The translations under genes and the position numbers were made by a program. This document shows positions 44,644-56,245 of a stretch of 64,000 nucleotides of DNA, in pieces. The notes beneath the pieces were generated by a model. The model saw only the letters and a list, made by a program, of their open reading frames with translations. It did not search any database and had not been told where the DNA came from. Within the stretch, counting starts at the first letter, position 1. Each line of letters begins with the position of its first letter. This stretch comes from Alphaproteobacteria bacterium. GTDB lineage: Bacteria > Pseudomonadota > Alphaproteobacteria > CACIAM-22H2. Location of the stretch: NCBI GenBank assembly GCA_016124335.1, contig WGNX01000002.1:62001-126000 (forward strand), given 5' to 3'.

Positions 44644-45456
44644 TCAGTCGTAGAATTCCGGCGAGCGGCGCTGGGACCGGCTCTGCGGCAGGTCGTGGTT
44701 GATCCAAAGCGTGCCGTTTTCGGCCTTGAGCACGCCGGCGATGCGCTCGAGCGAGGCGCGCGTGGCGTCCGCACTGGTGTTCATCGACGGCACGCGGCGG
44801 TTCTCCCAATTGTCGCGGAAATGGGCGGCGTCGCCCGACAGCACGATCGTGCCCGTGTGCGCCAGGCGCACGCGCAGCGACTGGTGGCCCAGCGTGTGGC
44901 CGGGGGTCGACAGGATCATGACGCTGCCGTCGCCGAACACGTCGAGATCGCCGTCGAGCTTCTCGACCTTCACGTCGGCCGGAAACGGCGCGGTGCGGCC
45001 GGCGCCGAAGGCCCAGTCATATTCCGCGCGCTGGATCAGGATGCGGCTGCCGGCGAACATCGCGACGTTGCCGACATGGTCGCCATGCGTGTGCGAGACC
45101 GCGACGAGATTCACGTCGGAAGGTTTCAGGCCGATCTCGGCAAGCTGGGCGGCGAGGCTTTTGGCCCGCGTAGCCGTGCCCAGCGCGCCTGTCTGGCTCT
45201 TGCCGGTGAGCGCGTCCGGATAGCCCGTGTCCCACAGCAGCACGCCCTTGGCGTGCCGGATCACGTAGCAATTGTCGGAGAGCACGATCGGCACGCCGGC
45301 ATTGACGCCCGGCGACCAGCGCGACTGGTCGAGCGCGCTGTTCTGCCCGCAATCAAGTGCGTAGATGCGTTGGGCGGTCGGCGCGATCGGCTGCGCCGCG
45401 CAGGACGCGAGAATGAACGCTGCCGCGATGGCAGCCGGCACGTGGATTGGGCGCAT
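44644..45456 (-). CDS. MBL-fold lipoprotein, N-acyl homoserine lactonase-like
   Basis: The 270-residue protein has a lipoprotein signal with lipobox LASC (lipidated Cys19). The mature part is a metallo-beta-lactamase fold of the AttM/AiiB lactonase branch: WSPGVNAGVPIVLSDNCYVI, LLWDTGYPDAL, the metal motif HTHGDH, ILIQRAEYDWAFG, GHTLGH, SGDAAH and NHD. Such enzymes open lactone rings of acyl-homoserine lactone signals, but broader lactonase activity is equally possible. It would act in the periplasm or on the outer membrane. It is convergent with the giant coil gene. Confidence 0.85.
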   Translation of the reverse strand: MRPIHVPAAIAAAFILASCAAQPIAPTAQRIYALDCGQNSALDQSRWSPGVNAGVPIVLSDNCYVIRHAKGVLLWDTGYPDALTGKSQTGALGTATRAKSLAAQLAEIGLKPSDVNLVAVSHTHGDHVGNVAMFAGSRILIQRAEYDWAFGAGRTAPFPADVKVEKLDGDLDVFGDGSVMILSTPGHTLGHQSLRVRLAHTGTIVLSGDAAHFRDNWENRRVPSMNTSADATRASLERIAGVLKAENGTLWINHDLPQSRSQRRSPEFYD

Positions 45457-45529
45457 TGGTGATCCTCCCGAGCGGCCATCCTAGCGCGGGACAGCCGCCT
45501 TGGGCGGGCCAGTCGGTTACAGCGCGACG

Positions 45530-48232
<2,703 letters not shown>

Positions 48233-48429
48233 GCAGATAGACCTCGAGGAATCGCGGGTTTCGCCGAATGGCGGCCCCGGCGCTGGGCACGGGAGAGATA
48301 GGGCCATCGGCTTGGCCTGTCAACGCGGCCATCTGGGCGGCAAAAGTAACCTGTACGGCCTTGTTCCGGCGCAGTTTCCCGTGCCAGAGTGCGCCGCCCG
48401 CTTCCGGGCCCGATGAAAGGATTCCCTCT

Positions 48430-49290
48430 ATGCTTCGCCCTGTCGCGAGCCGTTTTGCGCTCGCCGTTCTCGTGCTCTCGGGCGGTCTGGCCGGTGCTGC
48501 ACTCGCCCAGACGGCGGCTCCCGCCGCCGACCCGGTCGTCGCACGCGTTTCCGGCGAGGCCATCCATCGCTCGGACGTCGTCAATTTCCAGCGCCAGCTT
48601 CCCCCGCAACTCCAGCAGATGCCGGTCGAAGCGCTGTTCGAGCCGATCGTCGAGCGGCTCGTCGCGCAGAAGCTGATTGCCGCCGAAGCGCGCAAGCAGA
48701 ACCTGCAGGGCGAGGCCGACGTCAAGGCGAAGCTGCTTCAGATGGAAGAGCGCGTCCTGCAGGAAGCGCTGCTCAACCGCTATCTCGAGAAGGCGATGAC
48801 GGACGAGGCGCTGCACAAGCGCTTCGAGGCCTATCAGAAGGAACATCCGGGCCGCGAGGAGATCCGCGCGCGCCACATCCTTGTCGCCAACGAACAGGCC
48901 GCGCAGTCGATCATCGCCGATCTGGCCAAGGGTGCCGATTTCGCCAAGATCGCGGCGGACCGGTCGATCGATCCGGCCGGCAAGCAGTCGGGCGGCGATC
49001 TCGGCTTTTTCGGCAAGGACGACATGGTGCCGGAATTCTGGACGGCGGCTTCCGCCCTCAAGGACGGCGAAACGAGCAAGGCGCCGGTCAAGAGCCAGTT
49101 CGGCTGGCACATCATCCGCGTCGAGGAGCATCGCTCGGTCAGCGAGACGTTCGAGGAAGCGCGCGAGAAACTTGCCAGCGACATGTCGCAGGAGGTCATG
49201 TCCTCCTACGTCGAAGGGCTGATCAAGAAAGCCAAGGTCGAACGCTTCGGGCTTGACGGCAAGCCGCTGCCGCCGGCCGCGCCGAAATAA
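48430..49290 (+). CDS. Periplasmic parvulin-type peptidyl-prolyl isomerase
   Basis: The 286-residue protein has a signal peptide (cleavage after AALA) and a chaperone-like helical part, then a parvulin domain at about 140-235: REEIRARHILVANEQAA, FAKIAADRSIDPAGKQSGGD, LGFFGKDDMVPEFW and SQFGWHIIRVEE. It assists folding of exported proteins, fitting its place beside secA. AAAGGA precedes the ATG at 48430. It is followed by argJ after 18 bases. Confidence 0.92.
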   Translation: MLRPVASRFALAVLVLSGGLAGAALAQTAAPAADPVVARVSGEAIHRSDVVNFQRQLPPQLQQMPVEALFEPIVERLVAQKLIAAEARKQNLQGEADVKAKLLQMEERVLQEALLNRYLEKAMTDEALHKRFEAYQKEHPGREEIRARHILVANEQAAQSIIADLAKGADFAKIAADRSIDPAGKQSGGDLGFFGKDDMVPEFWTAASALKDGETSKAPVKSQFGWHIIRVEEHRSVSETFEEAREKLASDMSQEVMSSYVEGLIKKAKVERFGLDGKPLPPAAPK

Positions 49291-49308
49291 CGCGGGATCG
49301 ATACTGAC

Positions 49309-50541
49309 ATGGCACACGCCGTTTCGCCGCTCGCCCCTGCCGCATTCCCGGCCCTTGCCGCCATCGGCGGAATGCGGCTTGCCACGGTCCTGACCGGCAC
49401 GCGCTACAAGGGCCGCGACGACCTGATGTTTGCCGCCTTCGTGCCGGGAACGGCCGTGGCGGGCGTCTTCACGTCGAACAAGATGCCGGGCGTGCCGGTG
49501 GATTGGTGCCGCAAGATCGTCGGTGCGGGGCGTGCGCGTGGTCTCGTGGTCAATGCGGGCAATGCCAACGTGTTCACTGGCAAGGCCGGTGTCGCTGCCT
49601 GTACCGCGACCGCCAGGGCGGCAGCCGACGCCCTTGGCTGCAAGCCTGCCGAGATCTTCATCTCGTCGACAGGGGTGATCGGGCAGGTTCCCGACGGCGC
49701 GAAGCTTGCCGCTGCGACGAAGGCGGCCGCGTCGCGGCTGGGGACGTCATCCGTCGAGGATGCGGCGCGGGCCATCATGACGACGGATACGTTCGCCAAG
49801 GGTGCTGGTGCCGAGGTACGCATCGGCGGCAAGACGGTGCGCGTGGCCGGCATCGCCAAAGGCAGCGGCATGATCGCACCGGCAATGGCGACGATGCTTG
49901 CCTACGTGTTCACGGACGCGGCGGTTTCGCCGGCGGTCCTGCGCACGATCCTCAAGGACGTGGCGGCGCGCACGTTCAACGCGATTACGGTCGACGGCGA
50001 TACGTCGACCTCCGATACCCTGCTTGCGTTCGCGACCGGCATGGCCGGCAACAAGCCGGTTGCCAAGGCGGGCAGCGCCGAGGCCGCCGCGCTCAGGAAG
50101 GCTATCGAGGCCGTGTGTCTCGACCTCGCCATCCAGATCGCGAAGGACGGCGAGGGTGCCCAGAAGCTCGTTCGCGTCGACGTGACGGGTGCGGCAAGCG
50201 ATGCGGCTGCCCGCACGATCGGCATGGCGATCGCGAATTCGCCGCTGGTGAAAACCGCCATCGCGGCGGCGGATGCCAACTGGGGCCGCATCGTGATGGC
50301 CGTGGGCAAGAGCGGCGAAAAGGCCGATCGCGACAAGCTCAAGGTTTCCGTCGGCGGCGTCACGATCGCACGCAAGGGAATGCCCGTGCCCGGCTACGAC
50401 GAAGCGCCGGTGGCCAGGCACATGCAGGGGCGCGACGTTCACATCGCGGTCGATATCGGGCTTGGCAAGGGCAAGGCGCGCGTTTGGACATGCGACCTGA
50501 CCCATGCCTACATCGACATCAATGGCAGCTACCGCAGCTAG
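49309..50541 (+). CDS. argJ: Bifunctional ornithine acetyltransferase / N-acetylglutamate synthase
   Basis: The 410-residue precursor cuts itself into alpha and beta chains at the Ala-Thr bond in SGMIAPAMATML near residue 195; the threonine becomes the catalytic nucleophile. Other motifs: VFTSNKMPGVPVDWC, VVNAGNANVFTG, ISSTGVIGQ, DGDTSTSDT and NWGRIVMAVGKSG. It recycles the acetyl group in arginine synthesis. It ends with the family C-terminus INGSYRS and overlaps the start of the Nudix gene. Confidence 0.96.
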   Translation: MAHAVSPLAPAAFPALAAIGGMRLATVLTGTRYKGRDDLMFAAFVPGTAVAGVFTSNKMPGVPVDWCRKIVGAGRARGLVVNAGNANVFTGKAGVAACTATARAAADALGCKPAEIFISSTGVIGQVPDGAKLAAATKAAASRLGTSSVEDAARAIMTTDTFAKGAGAEVRIGGKTVRVAGIAKGSGMIAPAMATMLAYVFTDAAVSPAVLRTILKDVAARTFNAITVDGDTSTSDTLLAFATGMAGNKPVAKAGSAEAAALRKAIEAVCLDLAIQIAKDGEGAQKLVRVDVTGAASDAAARTIGMAIANSPLVKTAIAAADANWGRIVMAVGKSGEKADRDKLKVSVGGVTIARKGMPVPGYDEAPVARHMQGRDVHIAVDIGLGKGKARVWTCDLTHAYIDINGSYRS

Positions 50542-50983
50542 CGGCTGCGACGATCCGGCGCTGTCCGCGCGGCTGGCGGCACCCGCGCGTGTCGTTCTGG
50601 TCGTTGCGGCGGCGCTGATCGATGCCGACGGGCGTGTCCTTCTGGCGCGCCGTCCGCCGGGGAAATCGATGGCCGGGCTGTGGGAATTTCCCGGCGGAAA
50701 GATCGCCGATGGCGAGACGCCCGAAGCGGCCCTCGTGCGCGAGCTGCGCGAGGAACTGGGCATCGATCTTTCGCACGCCTGTCTGGCGCCGCTGACATTC
50801 GCCTCGCACCGTTATGACGATTTCCATCTGCTGATGCCGCTCTATGCGGCGCGCAACTGGACGGGCACGCCGGAGCCGCGCGAAGGACAGGCGCTTGCCT
50901 GGGTGCGGCCGAACCGGCTTTCGGAATATCCGATGCCGCCGGCCGATATCCCGCTCGTCGCGGCGCTGCGCGACCTGCTTTAG
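50522..50983 (+). CDS. mutT: MutT-like Nudix hydrolase ((deoxy)nucleoside triphosphate pyrophosphohydrolase)
   Basis: The 153-residue enzyme has a full Nudix box, GGKIADGETPEAALVREL followed by REELGI, plus LLARRPPGKSMAGLWEFPG before it and FHLLMPLYAARNW after it, as in MutT/8-oxo-dGTP hydrolases. It should cleanse oxidised nucleotides. The start is taken at 50522 (MAATAASG), inside the end of argJ; an ATG at 50504 is also in frame. The stop overlaps that of the convergent methyltransferase. Confidence 0.9.
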   Translation: MAATAASGCDDPALSARLAAPARVVLVVAAALIDADGRVLLARRPPGKSMAGLWEFPGGKIADGETPEAALVRELREELGIDLSHACLAPLTFASHRYDDFHLLMPLYAARNWTGTPEPREGQALAWVRPNRLSEYPMPPADIPLVAALRDLL

Positions 50984-51894
50984 CCGGACCGGCGCGTCTC
51001 GGCCTGCAAGGCTTCGGCAAGCCGGTGCGCGGCGCTTCCCGGCTTGAGCGGCTTGGGCTGGCTCGCGTGCGGCGCCCAGGCCGTAAGGTTGAGGATCTGG
51101 AACGTCGCCGGCATGCGCCCTGAATCGGCGAACATGTCTTCGTAGATCGCGGCCGCACGGAGGATCGTCGAGCGGCGCGTGAAGTCCTTGCGCCGTTCGG
51201 CGATGGCGTTGGCCTCGCCCATGCCGCGCAGGTCGCGCATCAGGTCGAGCGCGTTCTCGTAGGATACGGTGATGGTATCGGCATCGACGACCGGCAGCGC
51301 AAAGCCCGCCCGTTGCAGCAGCGCGCCCGCATCCCGCACGTCGGCAAACGGCGATACGCGCGGACCGGCGCCGCCGGACTCGGCCATTTCCGCCTCGATC
51401 AGCGCGCGCCGCAATTCCACGAGCGTTTCGCCGCCGAGGATTGCGGCGAGGAACAGCCCGTCGGGCTTCAGCGCGCGCCGTGCCTGCAGCAGTGCGCCGG
51501 GCAGGTCGTTCGTCCAGTGCAGGGAAAGGCAGCTCACGATCAGGTCGAAGCTGCCGTCCGCGAAGGGCAGGGATTCTTCGTCGGCGACGGCGACAAGGCG
51601 GGCCGGCCCGCTCATGCAGGGGCGCGCGCGTGCCGCACGCATCATCGTGGACGAGAGATCGCACTGCACGATCGTCTCGACCCCGGCCCGCTCGGCCAGC
51701 AGCGGCGCCATCACGCCGGTGCGCGCACCGATGTCGAGCACCCGCGGGAACGTGCGTGAAACATCATCGAGACGTTCGGCAAGACGTTCCGCAACTTCCT
51801 TGAACAGGAAATCGTGCTCCGCGAAATGACGCGCGGCGCGGTCGCGATGGCGACGCACGGTGCGGCGATCGAATATCGTCAGCGGACTTCCCAT
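50980..51894 (-). CDS. SAM-dependent methyltransferase-fold protein (NDUFAF5/BioC-like)
   Basis: The 304-residue protein begins TIFDRRTVRRHRDRAARHF and has a class I methyltransferase core: VLDIGARTGVMAPLLAERAG, EESLPFADGSFDLIVSCLSL, HWTNDLPGALLQARRALKPD. The EnvD-type start and the C-terminal YENALDLMRDLRGMGEANA match the NDUFAF5 group, which in mitochondria hydroxylates an arginine of a complex I subunit; alphaproteobacteria carry this gene beside comF and grxC. BioC is the close alternative. It is divergent from comF. Confidence 0.82.
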   Translation of the reverse strand: MGSPLTIFDRRTVRRHRDRAARHFAEHDFLFKEVAERLAERLDDVSRTFPRVLDIGARTGVMAPLLAERAGVETIVQCDLSSTMMRAARARPCMSGPARLVAVADEESLPFADGSFDLIVSCLSLHWTNDLPGALLQARRALKPDGLFLAAILGGETLVELRRALIEAEMAESGGAGPRVSPFADVRDAGALLQRAGFALPVVDADTITVSYENALDLMRDLRGMGEANAIAERRKDFTRRSTILRAAAIYEDMFADSGRMPATFQILNLTAWAPHASQPKPLKPGSAAHRLAEALQAETRRSG

Positions 51895-51948
51895 GCTTCG
51901 AGTGTTAGCGCGTTTCGGTGTCCCGGAAAACCTCCGCATACAAGTTGA

Positions 51949-52764
51949 ATGGTTGACTTCCGACGTCATCTGGTGCTGGCATCTTTGCCCGTGAATTTCG
52001 CCCGGCGGCTCCACCAGATTTTTGCAGCGGTCGCCCGCGCCGGCCTGGATGCGGTCATTCCGCCCACCTGCCTCTCCTGCGATTCGATCGTGGCACCGCC
52101 CGGCGGGCTTTGCGCAGGTTGCTGGGGTTCGTTCGCGTGGATCGAGCGGCCCTATTGCGCGCGGTGCGGAACACCTTTCGATGCCGAACTTTCGCTTCCG
52201 TCGGCAGAGCTTCTGTGTGCCGCGTGTCTCGCCGGCCGGTCGCCGCTGTCGCGCGTGCGTTCGGTCCTTCGCTACGACGCGGCAAGCCGCGCGCTCCTGC
52301 TTGGATTCAAGCATGCCGATCGCACGCACGCCGCGCCGTTCTACGGGCGGTGGCTGGCGCGCGCCGGGGCCGACGCACTTGCCGGTGCCGACATGCTCGT
52401 TCCGGTTCCGTTGCACTGGACGCGCCTCGTCTGGCGGCGGTTCAACCAGTCGGCCTTGCTGGCAAATTCATTGGCGCACGCGTGCGGCGTGCCGTGCATT
52501 CCTGACCTGCTGATCCGGCAGCGGCGTACGCCGATACAGGGAAGTCTCGGCCGCAGCCAGCGCCGGCGAAACGTACGGCGGGCCTTTTTGGTCCGGCCGC
52601 GGTTTGCAAAACGGGTGCGCGGGGCGCGGATCGTCCTTGTGGACGACGTGCTTACGACCGGTGCGACGCTGGAGGAGTGCGCGCGGGCGCTGCGGCGAGC
52701 GGGTGCCGCCGAGGTACGCGGCCTGACCCTTGCACGCGTCGTCCTGCCGGGCGAGGCGGGCTAG
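51949..52764 (+). CDS. comF: ComF family protein (phosphoribosyltransferase-like)
   Basis: The 271-residue protein has an N-terminal double zinc-binding region (CLSC, CAGC, CARCG, CAAC between residues 42 and 98) and a C-terminal phosphoribosyltransferase fold with the PRPP loop VLVDDVLTTGATLEE near residue 233 and PVPLHWTRLVWRRFNQSALLA before it. ComF proteins take part in DNA uptake in competent bacteria; the role in alphaproteobacteria is not settled. The ATG at 51949 lacks a strong ribosome site, and a GTG at 51991 is also possible. Confidence 0.9.
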   Translation: MVDFRRHLVLASLPVNFARRLHQIFAAVARAGLDAVIPPTCLSCDSIVAPPGGLCAGCWGSFAWIERPYCARCGTPFDAELSLPSAELLCAACLAGRSPLSRVRSVLRYDAASRALLLGFKHADRTHAAPFYGRWLARAGADALAGADMLVPVPLHWTRLVWRRFNQSALLANSLAHACGVPCIPDLLIRQRRTPIQGSLGRSQRRRNVRRAFLVRPRFAKRVRGARIVLVDDVLTTGATLEECARALRRAGAAEVRGLTLARVVLPGEAG

Positions 52765-52822
52765 AAACGGCGCGTCGGCCACACTATTGTTGAAAGACAA
52801 CCGTCTTCAGGAGCGGTCCGAA

Positions 52823-53080
52823 ATGGCTGCGAAGGTCGAAATCTATACCAGCCCGTTCTGCGGCTACTGCGCACGCGCCAAACGCCTGCTGTCGCAGAAA
52901 GGCGTCGAGTACGTCGAATATGACGTGCTTGCGGATTCAAGCCTGCGGCCGACGATGGTGAGCCGGGCCGGCGGCAGCACGACCGTCCCGCAGATCTTCA
53001 TCGACGGAAGGCACGTGGGCGGGTGCGACGAACTGCACGCGCTCGACGGCGAGGGAAAGCTCGATCCGCTGCTCGCCTAG
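52823..53080 (+). CDS. grxC: Glutaredoxin 3
   Basis: The 85-residue redox protein has the dithiol active site CGYC in YTSPFCGYCARAKRLL, the cis-proline in TTVPQIFIDG and GGCDELHALD at the end. It reduces disulfides with glutathione. AGGAGCGG lies before the ATG. It follows comF by 58 bases, a conserved alphaproteobacterial pair, and its stop overlaps the convergent methyltransferase stop. Confidence 0.95.
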   Translation: MAAKVEIYTSPFCGYCARAKRLLSQKGVEYVEYDVLADSSLRPTMVSRAGGSTTVPQIFIDGRHVGGCDELHALDGEGKLDPLLA

Positions 53081-53646
53081 GCACGGATCGCCGCGATGCG
53101 CTGGACGATCGCCGGTCTCGGCAGCTCGATCGTCAGATGTTCGTAGGCGACGACGCGCAGGTCGGGCAGCGCAAGGCCGAGGAGTTCGTTGTCCGCCAGC
53201 AGGAAGTCGGGATTGCTCGGCTTGCCGAAACGCTCGTTGCCGCGCGCGAAGGTCTCGTAGATCAAGGCCCCGCCGGCCGCCACAGCGGCACGGATCGCCG
53301 GGAAAAGCGGCCGGTGAAGATAGTTCGTCACCACCACGCCCGCGAATGCCCGGCCGGGCAACGGCCAGGGCGATCCGTCCTCAAGATCGGCTCTCAGGCA
53401 CTCGATTCCGGGACGCCCGGCAAGCGCCGTGATGTCCCGGTCAACCGCGACGACCGGATGCCCGCGATCGGCAAAATAATGCGAATGGCGCCCGCCGCCG
53501 GCCGCCAGATCGAGCACGCGCCCGCCCGCCGGGACCAGCCCGGCATGCGCGATGACCCACCCGGATGCGGTGCCACCGCCATGCGAGGAAACGGATTTTT
53601 CCACCTGTCTTGCCTTCTGCCGGTTTCGGCTCCAAATATAGGCCAT
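53077..53646 (-). CDS. Small class I SAM-dependent methyltransferase (TehB-like)
   Basis: The 189-residue protein has motif I VLDLAAGGGRHSHYFADRG, VVAVDRD, then LRADLEDGSPWPLPGRAF and VVTNYLHRPLFPAI, a minimal methyltransferase. The substrate is unknown. The ATG at 53646 overlaps the ATG of the divergent DUF1178 gene. A GTG at 53604 behind AAGG would give 175 residues, remove non-conserved N-terminal residues and leave about 40 bases for promoters, so it may be the true start. Confidence 0.8.
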   Translation of the reverse strand: MAYIWSRNRQKARQVEKSVSSHGGGTASGWVIAHAGLVPAGGRVLDLAAGGGRHSHYFADRGHPVVAVDRDITALAGRPGIECLRADLEDGSPWPLPGRAFAGVVVTNYLHRPLFPAIRAAVAAGGALIYETFARGNERFGKPSNPDFLLADNELLGLALPDLRVVAYEHLTIELPRPAIVQRIAAIRA

Positions 53647-54100
53647 GATCGTCTTCGGCCTTAAATGCCAGAAGGGGCACGGCTTCGAGAGCTGGTTCAA
53701 GGATGGCGCGTCTTTCGACCGCCAGGCCAAGCGCGGCCTCGTCGAATGCCCCGTCTGCGGCTCGACGAAGGTGAAGAAGGCCCTGATGGCCCCGCGGCTT
53801 TCGGGCACGAAGAAGGTCAAGAAGTCGGCTGTGGCGACGGCGCCAACCGCAATGGGCAGCGATCCGGCGCTGGCGAAGGCCGCCGAACTGCATCGCGAAC
53901 TCGCCAAACTGCGCGACCATGTCGAAAAGAACTTCGAACATGTCGGCGACAAGTTCGCCGAAGAGGCGCGCAAGATCCATTACGGCGAAAAGCAGCGGCG
54001 CGACATCTATGGCGAGGCAACCAACGAGGAAGCCCAGGCGCTCGCCGAAGAAGGCGTCGAGGTCGCGCGCATTCCGTGGGTGCGCAACGGCGACGCGTAA
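53645..54100 (+). CDS. DUF1178 family protein
   Basis: The 151-residue soluble protein starts MIVFGLKCQKGHGFESWF and has CPVCGSTKVKKALMAP, the likely second half of a zinc-binding site with C8; the middle is a flexible linker and the end is IHYGEKQRRDIYGEATNEEA followed by IPWVRN. This matches DUF1178, widespread in alpha- and betaproteobacteria, function unknown. Its start codon overlaps the divergent methyltransferase ATG. Confidence 0.92.
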   Translation: MIVFGLKCQKGHGFESWFKDGASFDRQAKRGLVECPVCGSTKVKKALMAPRLSGTKKVKKSAVATAPTAMGSDPALAKAAELHRELAKLRDHVEKNFEHVGDKFAEEARKIHYGEKQRRDIYGEATNEEAQALAEEGVEVARIPWVRNGDA

Positions 54101-54104
54101 GCGC

Positions 54105-54848
54105 CTAGGCCTTCACCGCGAAGGCCATGTAGTTGACGTCGAGATCGCGGCCGAGCTTCCAGACATCGAGGACCGGGTTGTAAGCGACGCCGGTCATGTG
54201 CGTGATCGAAAGGCCGCCGTCGCGCAGCGCGTCGGCGATCTCGCCCGGCGTTACGAATTTCCGCCATTCATGCGTGCCGCGCGGCAGCCATCGCAACACG
54301 TATTCCGCGCCGACGATGGCCAGCAGAAACGCCTTCGGCGTTCTGTTGAGCGTCGCAACGACCATGGCGCCGCCGGGCCGGACAAGGCGGCCGCAATCGG
54401 CAAGGAAACCGCCGACATCCGCGACATGTTCGACAACCTCCAGCGACAGAACCGCATCGAATGATTCGCCGGCCGCGACCAGATCCTCGGCGGTCGCATG
54501 GCGATAGTCGATTTCGAGCCCCATTTTGGCGGCGTGCGTCGATGCGATGCCGATATTCCGCGCCGAAGCGTCGATCGCGACGACGGTGGCGCCCAGGCGG
54601 GCCATCGGTTCGGCGATGAGCCCGCCGCCGCAGCCGATATCGAGCAGGCGCAGGCCGGCGAGCGGTTTTGCCGCGAGCGGGTCGCGCCCGAAATGCAGCG
54701 CGATCCTGTCGCGGATATAGCCGAGGCGGACGGGGTTGAACTTGTGCAGCGGCCGGAACTTGCCGGTGGGGTCCCACCATTCGTCGGCCATCGCCGCAAA
54801 GCGCGCGATTTCGGCGGGGTCCACGCTCGGGCCGGCGGCGGCGTCCAT
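54105..54848 (-). CDS. ubiG: Ubiquinone biosynthesis O-methyltransferase UbiG
   Basis: The 247-residue enzyme performs both O-methylations in ubiquinone synthesis. Motifs: [92 protein letters not shown] and the C-terminal [19 protein letters not shown]. The ATG at 54848 gives the usual length. It is divergent from lysC and convergent with DUF1178. Confidence 0.95.
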   Translation of the reverse strand: MDAAAGPSVDPAEIARFAAMADEWWDPTGKFRPLHKFNPVRLGYIRDRIALHFGRDPLAAKPLAGLRLLDIGCGGGLIAEPMARLGATVVAIDASARNIGIASTHAAKMGLEIDYRHATAEDLVAAGESFDAVLSLEVVEHVADVGGFLADCGRLVRPGGAMVVATLNRTPKAFLLAIVGAEYVLRWLPRGTHEWRKFVTPGEIADALRDGGLSITHMTGVAYNPVLDVWKLGRDLDVNYMAFAVKA

Positions 54849-55024
54849 CGGTTGCGTCTGGCTCAAATCGGCCCTCTTTCCGGGAAAAAACCGCGAACGC
54901 GAACTTGCCCTGTCCGCGCCGAGACAGTAGATATGGCGCGCCTTTTCCGGCGGCAATGGCGAAGGCGACGATACTTTCCCAACCCTTGGGCGGCAAAGGG
55001 ATTTCTCGAAAGGCAAAGACGGCG

Positions 55025-56245
55025 ATGGCGCGCCTCGTTCTGAAGTTTGGCGGTACCTCGGTGGCGAACGTGGAGCGCATCCGCAACGTGGCGATGCGCG
55101 TCAAACGGGAAGTCGACGCCGGCAACGAGGTGGCGGTTGTCGTTTCGGCCATGTCGGGCGCGACCAACCAGCTTGTCGCCTGGGTCAACGAGATTTCGAA
55201 ATTCTACGATCCGCGCGAATACGACACGGTCGTGGCGACGGGCGAGCAGGTCACAAGCGGCCTCACCGCCCTGGCGCTGCAGCAGCTTGGGCTGAAGGCA
55301 CGATCCTGGCAGGGCTGGCAGATCCCGCTGCGCACCGATTCCACCCACTCGAAGGCGCGCATCGACGCGATCGAGACGGACGAGCTGGATCGCGCGATGA
55401 AATCGGGTGAAGTGGCGGTCGTCTCGGGCTTCCAGGGCGTGGCCGAGGGAAACCGCATCGCGACATTGGGCCGCGGCGGGTCCGATACGTCGGCGGTCGC
55501 TCTCGCGGCCGCACTCCATGCCGACCGCTGCGACATCTACACCGACGTCGATGGCGTCTATACGTGCGATCCGCGTATCGTCACGAAGGCGCGCAAACTC
55601 GAAAAGATCACGTATGAAGAGATGCTCGAAATGGCCTCGCTTGGCGCCAAGGTGCTCCAGACGCGGTCGGTCGAGTTGGCCATGAACCATCGCGTGCGCG
55701 TGCAGGTCCTCTCGAGCTTCGAGGACAAGCCCGGTACGATGGTCGTCGACGAGGAAGAGATCGTGGAAAAGCAAGTCGTCAGCGGGATCGCCTATAGCCG
55801 GGACGAGGCGAAGGTGACCCTCACCAAGGTGGCCGACCGACCGGGCGTTGCCGCCGCCATTTTCGGACCGCTCGCGGATGCGGCGATCAACGTGGACATG
55901 ATCGTCCAGAACATCTCCGACGACGGCAAGGCGACCGATATCACCTTCACGGTCGGAAACGCCGATCTCGATCGCTGCGTGAAATTGCTCAACGACCAGA
56001 AAGACAAGCTCGGCTTCGTCGAGCTGAAGCCGGATCCCAACGTGGTCAAGGTTTCCGTCATCGGCGTGGGCATGCGCAGCCATGCGGGCGTGGCGTTGTC
56101 GATGTTCCGCACGCTCGCCGAGAAGGGCATCAACATCCAGGTCATCTCGACATCCGAGATCAAGATTTCGGTTCTGGTCGACGAGCAGTATCTCGAGCTT
56201 GCCCTTCGCGCGCTTCACACCGCTTACCATCTCGACGCCGCATGA
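55025..56245 (+). CDS. lysC: Aspartokinase
   Basis: The 406-residue enzyme phosphorylates aspartate, the first step to lysine, threonine and methionine. Motifs: [15 protein letters not shown] at the start, [35 protein letters not shown], and two ACT domains ([40 protein letters not shown]) for feedback control. The ATG at 55025 starts the conserved [10 protein letters not shown]. The stop overlaps the next gene as ATGA. Confidence 0.97.
   Translation: MARLVLKFGGTSVANVERIRNVAMRVKREVDAGNEVAVVVSAMSGATNQLVAWVNEISKFYDPREYDTVVATGEQVTSGLTALALQQLGLKARSWQGWQIPLRTDSTHSKARIDAIETDELDRAMKSGEVAVVSGFQGVAEGNRIATLGRGGSDTSAVALAAALHADRCDIYTDVDGVYTCDPRIVTKARKLEKITYEEMLEMASLGAKVLQTRSVELAMNHRVRVQVLSSFEDKPGTMVVDEEEIVEKQVVSGIAYSRDEAKVTLTKVADRPGVAAAIFGPLADAAINVDMIVQNISDDGKATDITFTVGNADLDRCVKLLNDQKDKLGFVELKPDPNVVKVSVIGVGMRSHAGVALSMFRTLAEKGINIQVISTSEIKISVLVDEQYLELALRALHTAYHLDAA

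Noticed and set aside
40245..44774. A 1509-codon open frame on the minus strand across the giant coil gene
   Set aside because: It mirrors a repetitive, GC-rich coding sequence in which antisense stops are rare. Its translation is low-complexity and shows no family motifs, while the plus strand has membrane helices, regular repeats and a folded end.
45495..45507. A secA terminator (CCGCC-TTG-GGCGG)
   Set aside because: Five pairs with no T-run on the minus strand; not enough support.
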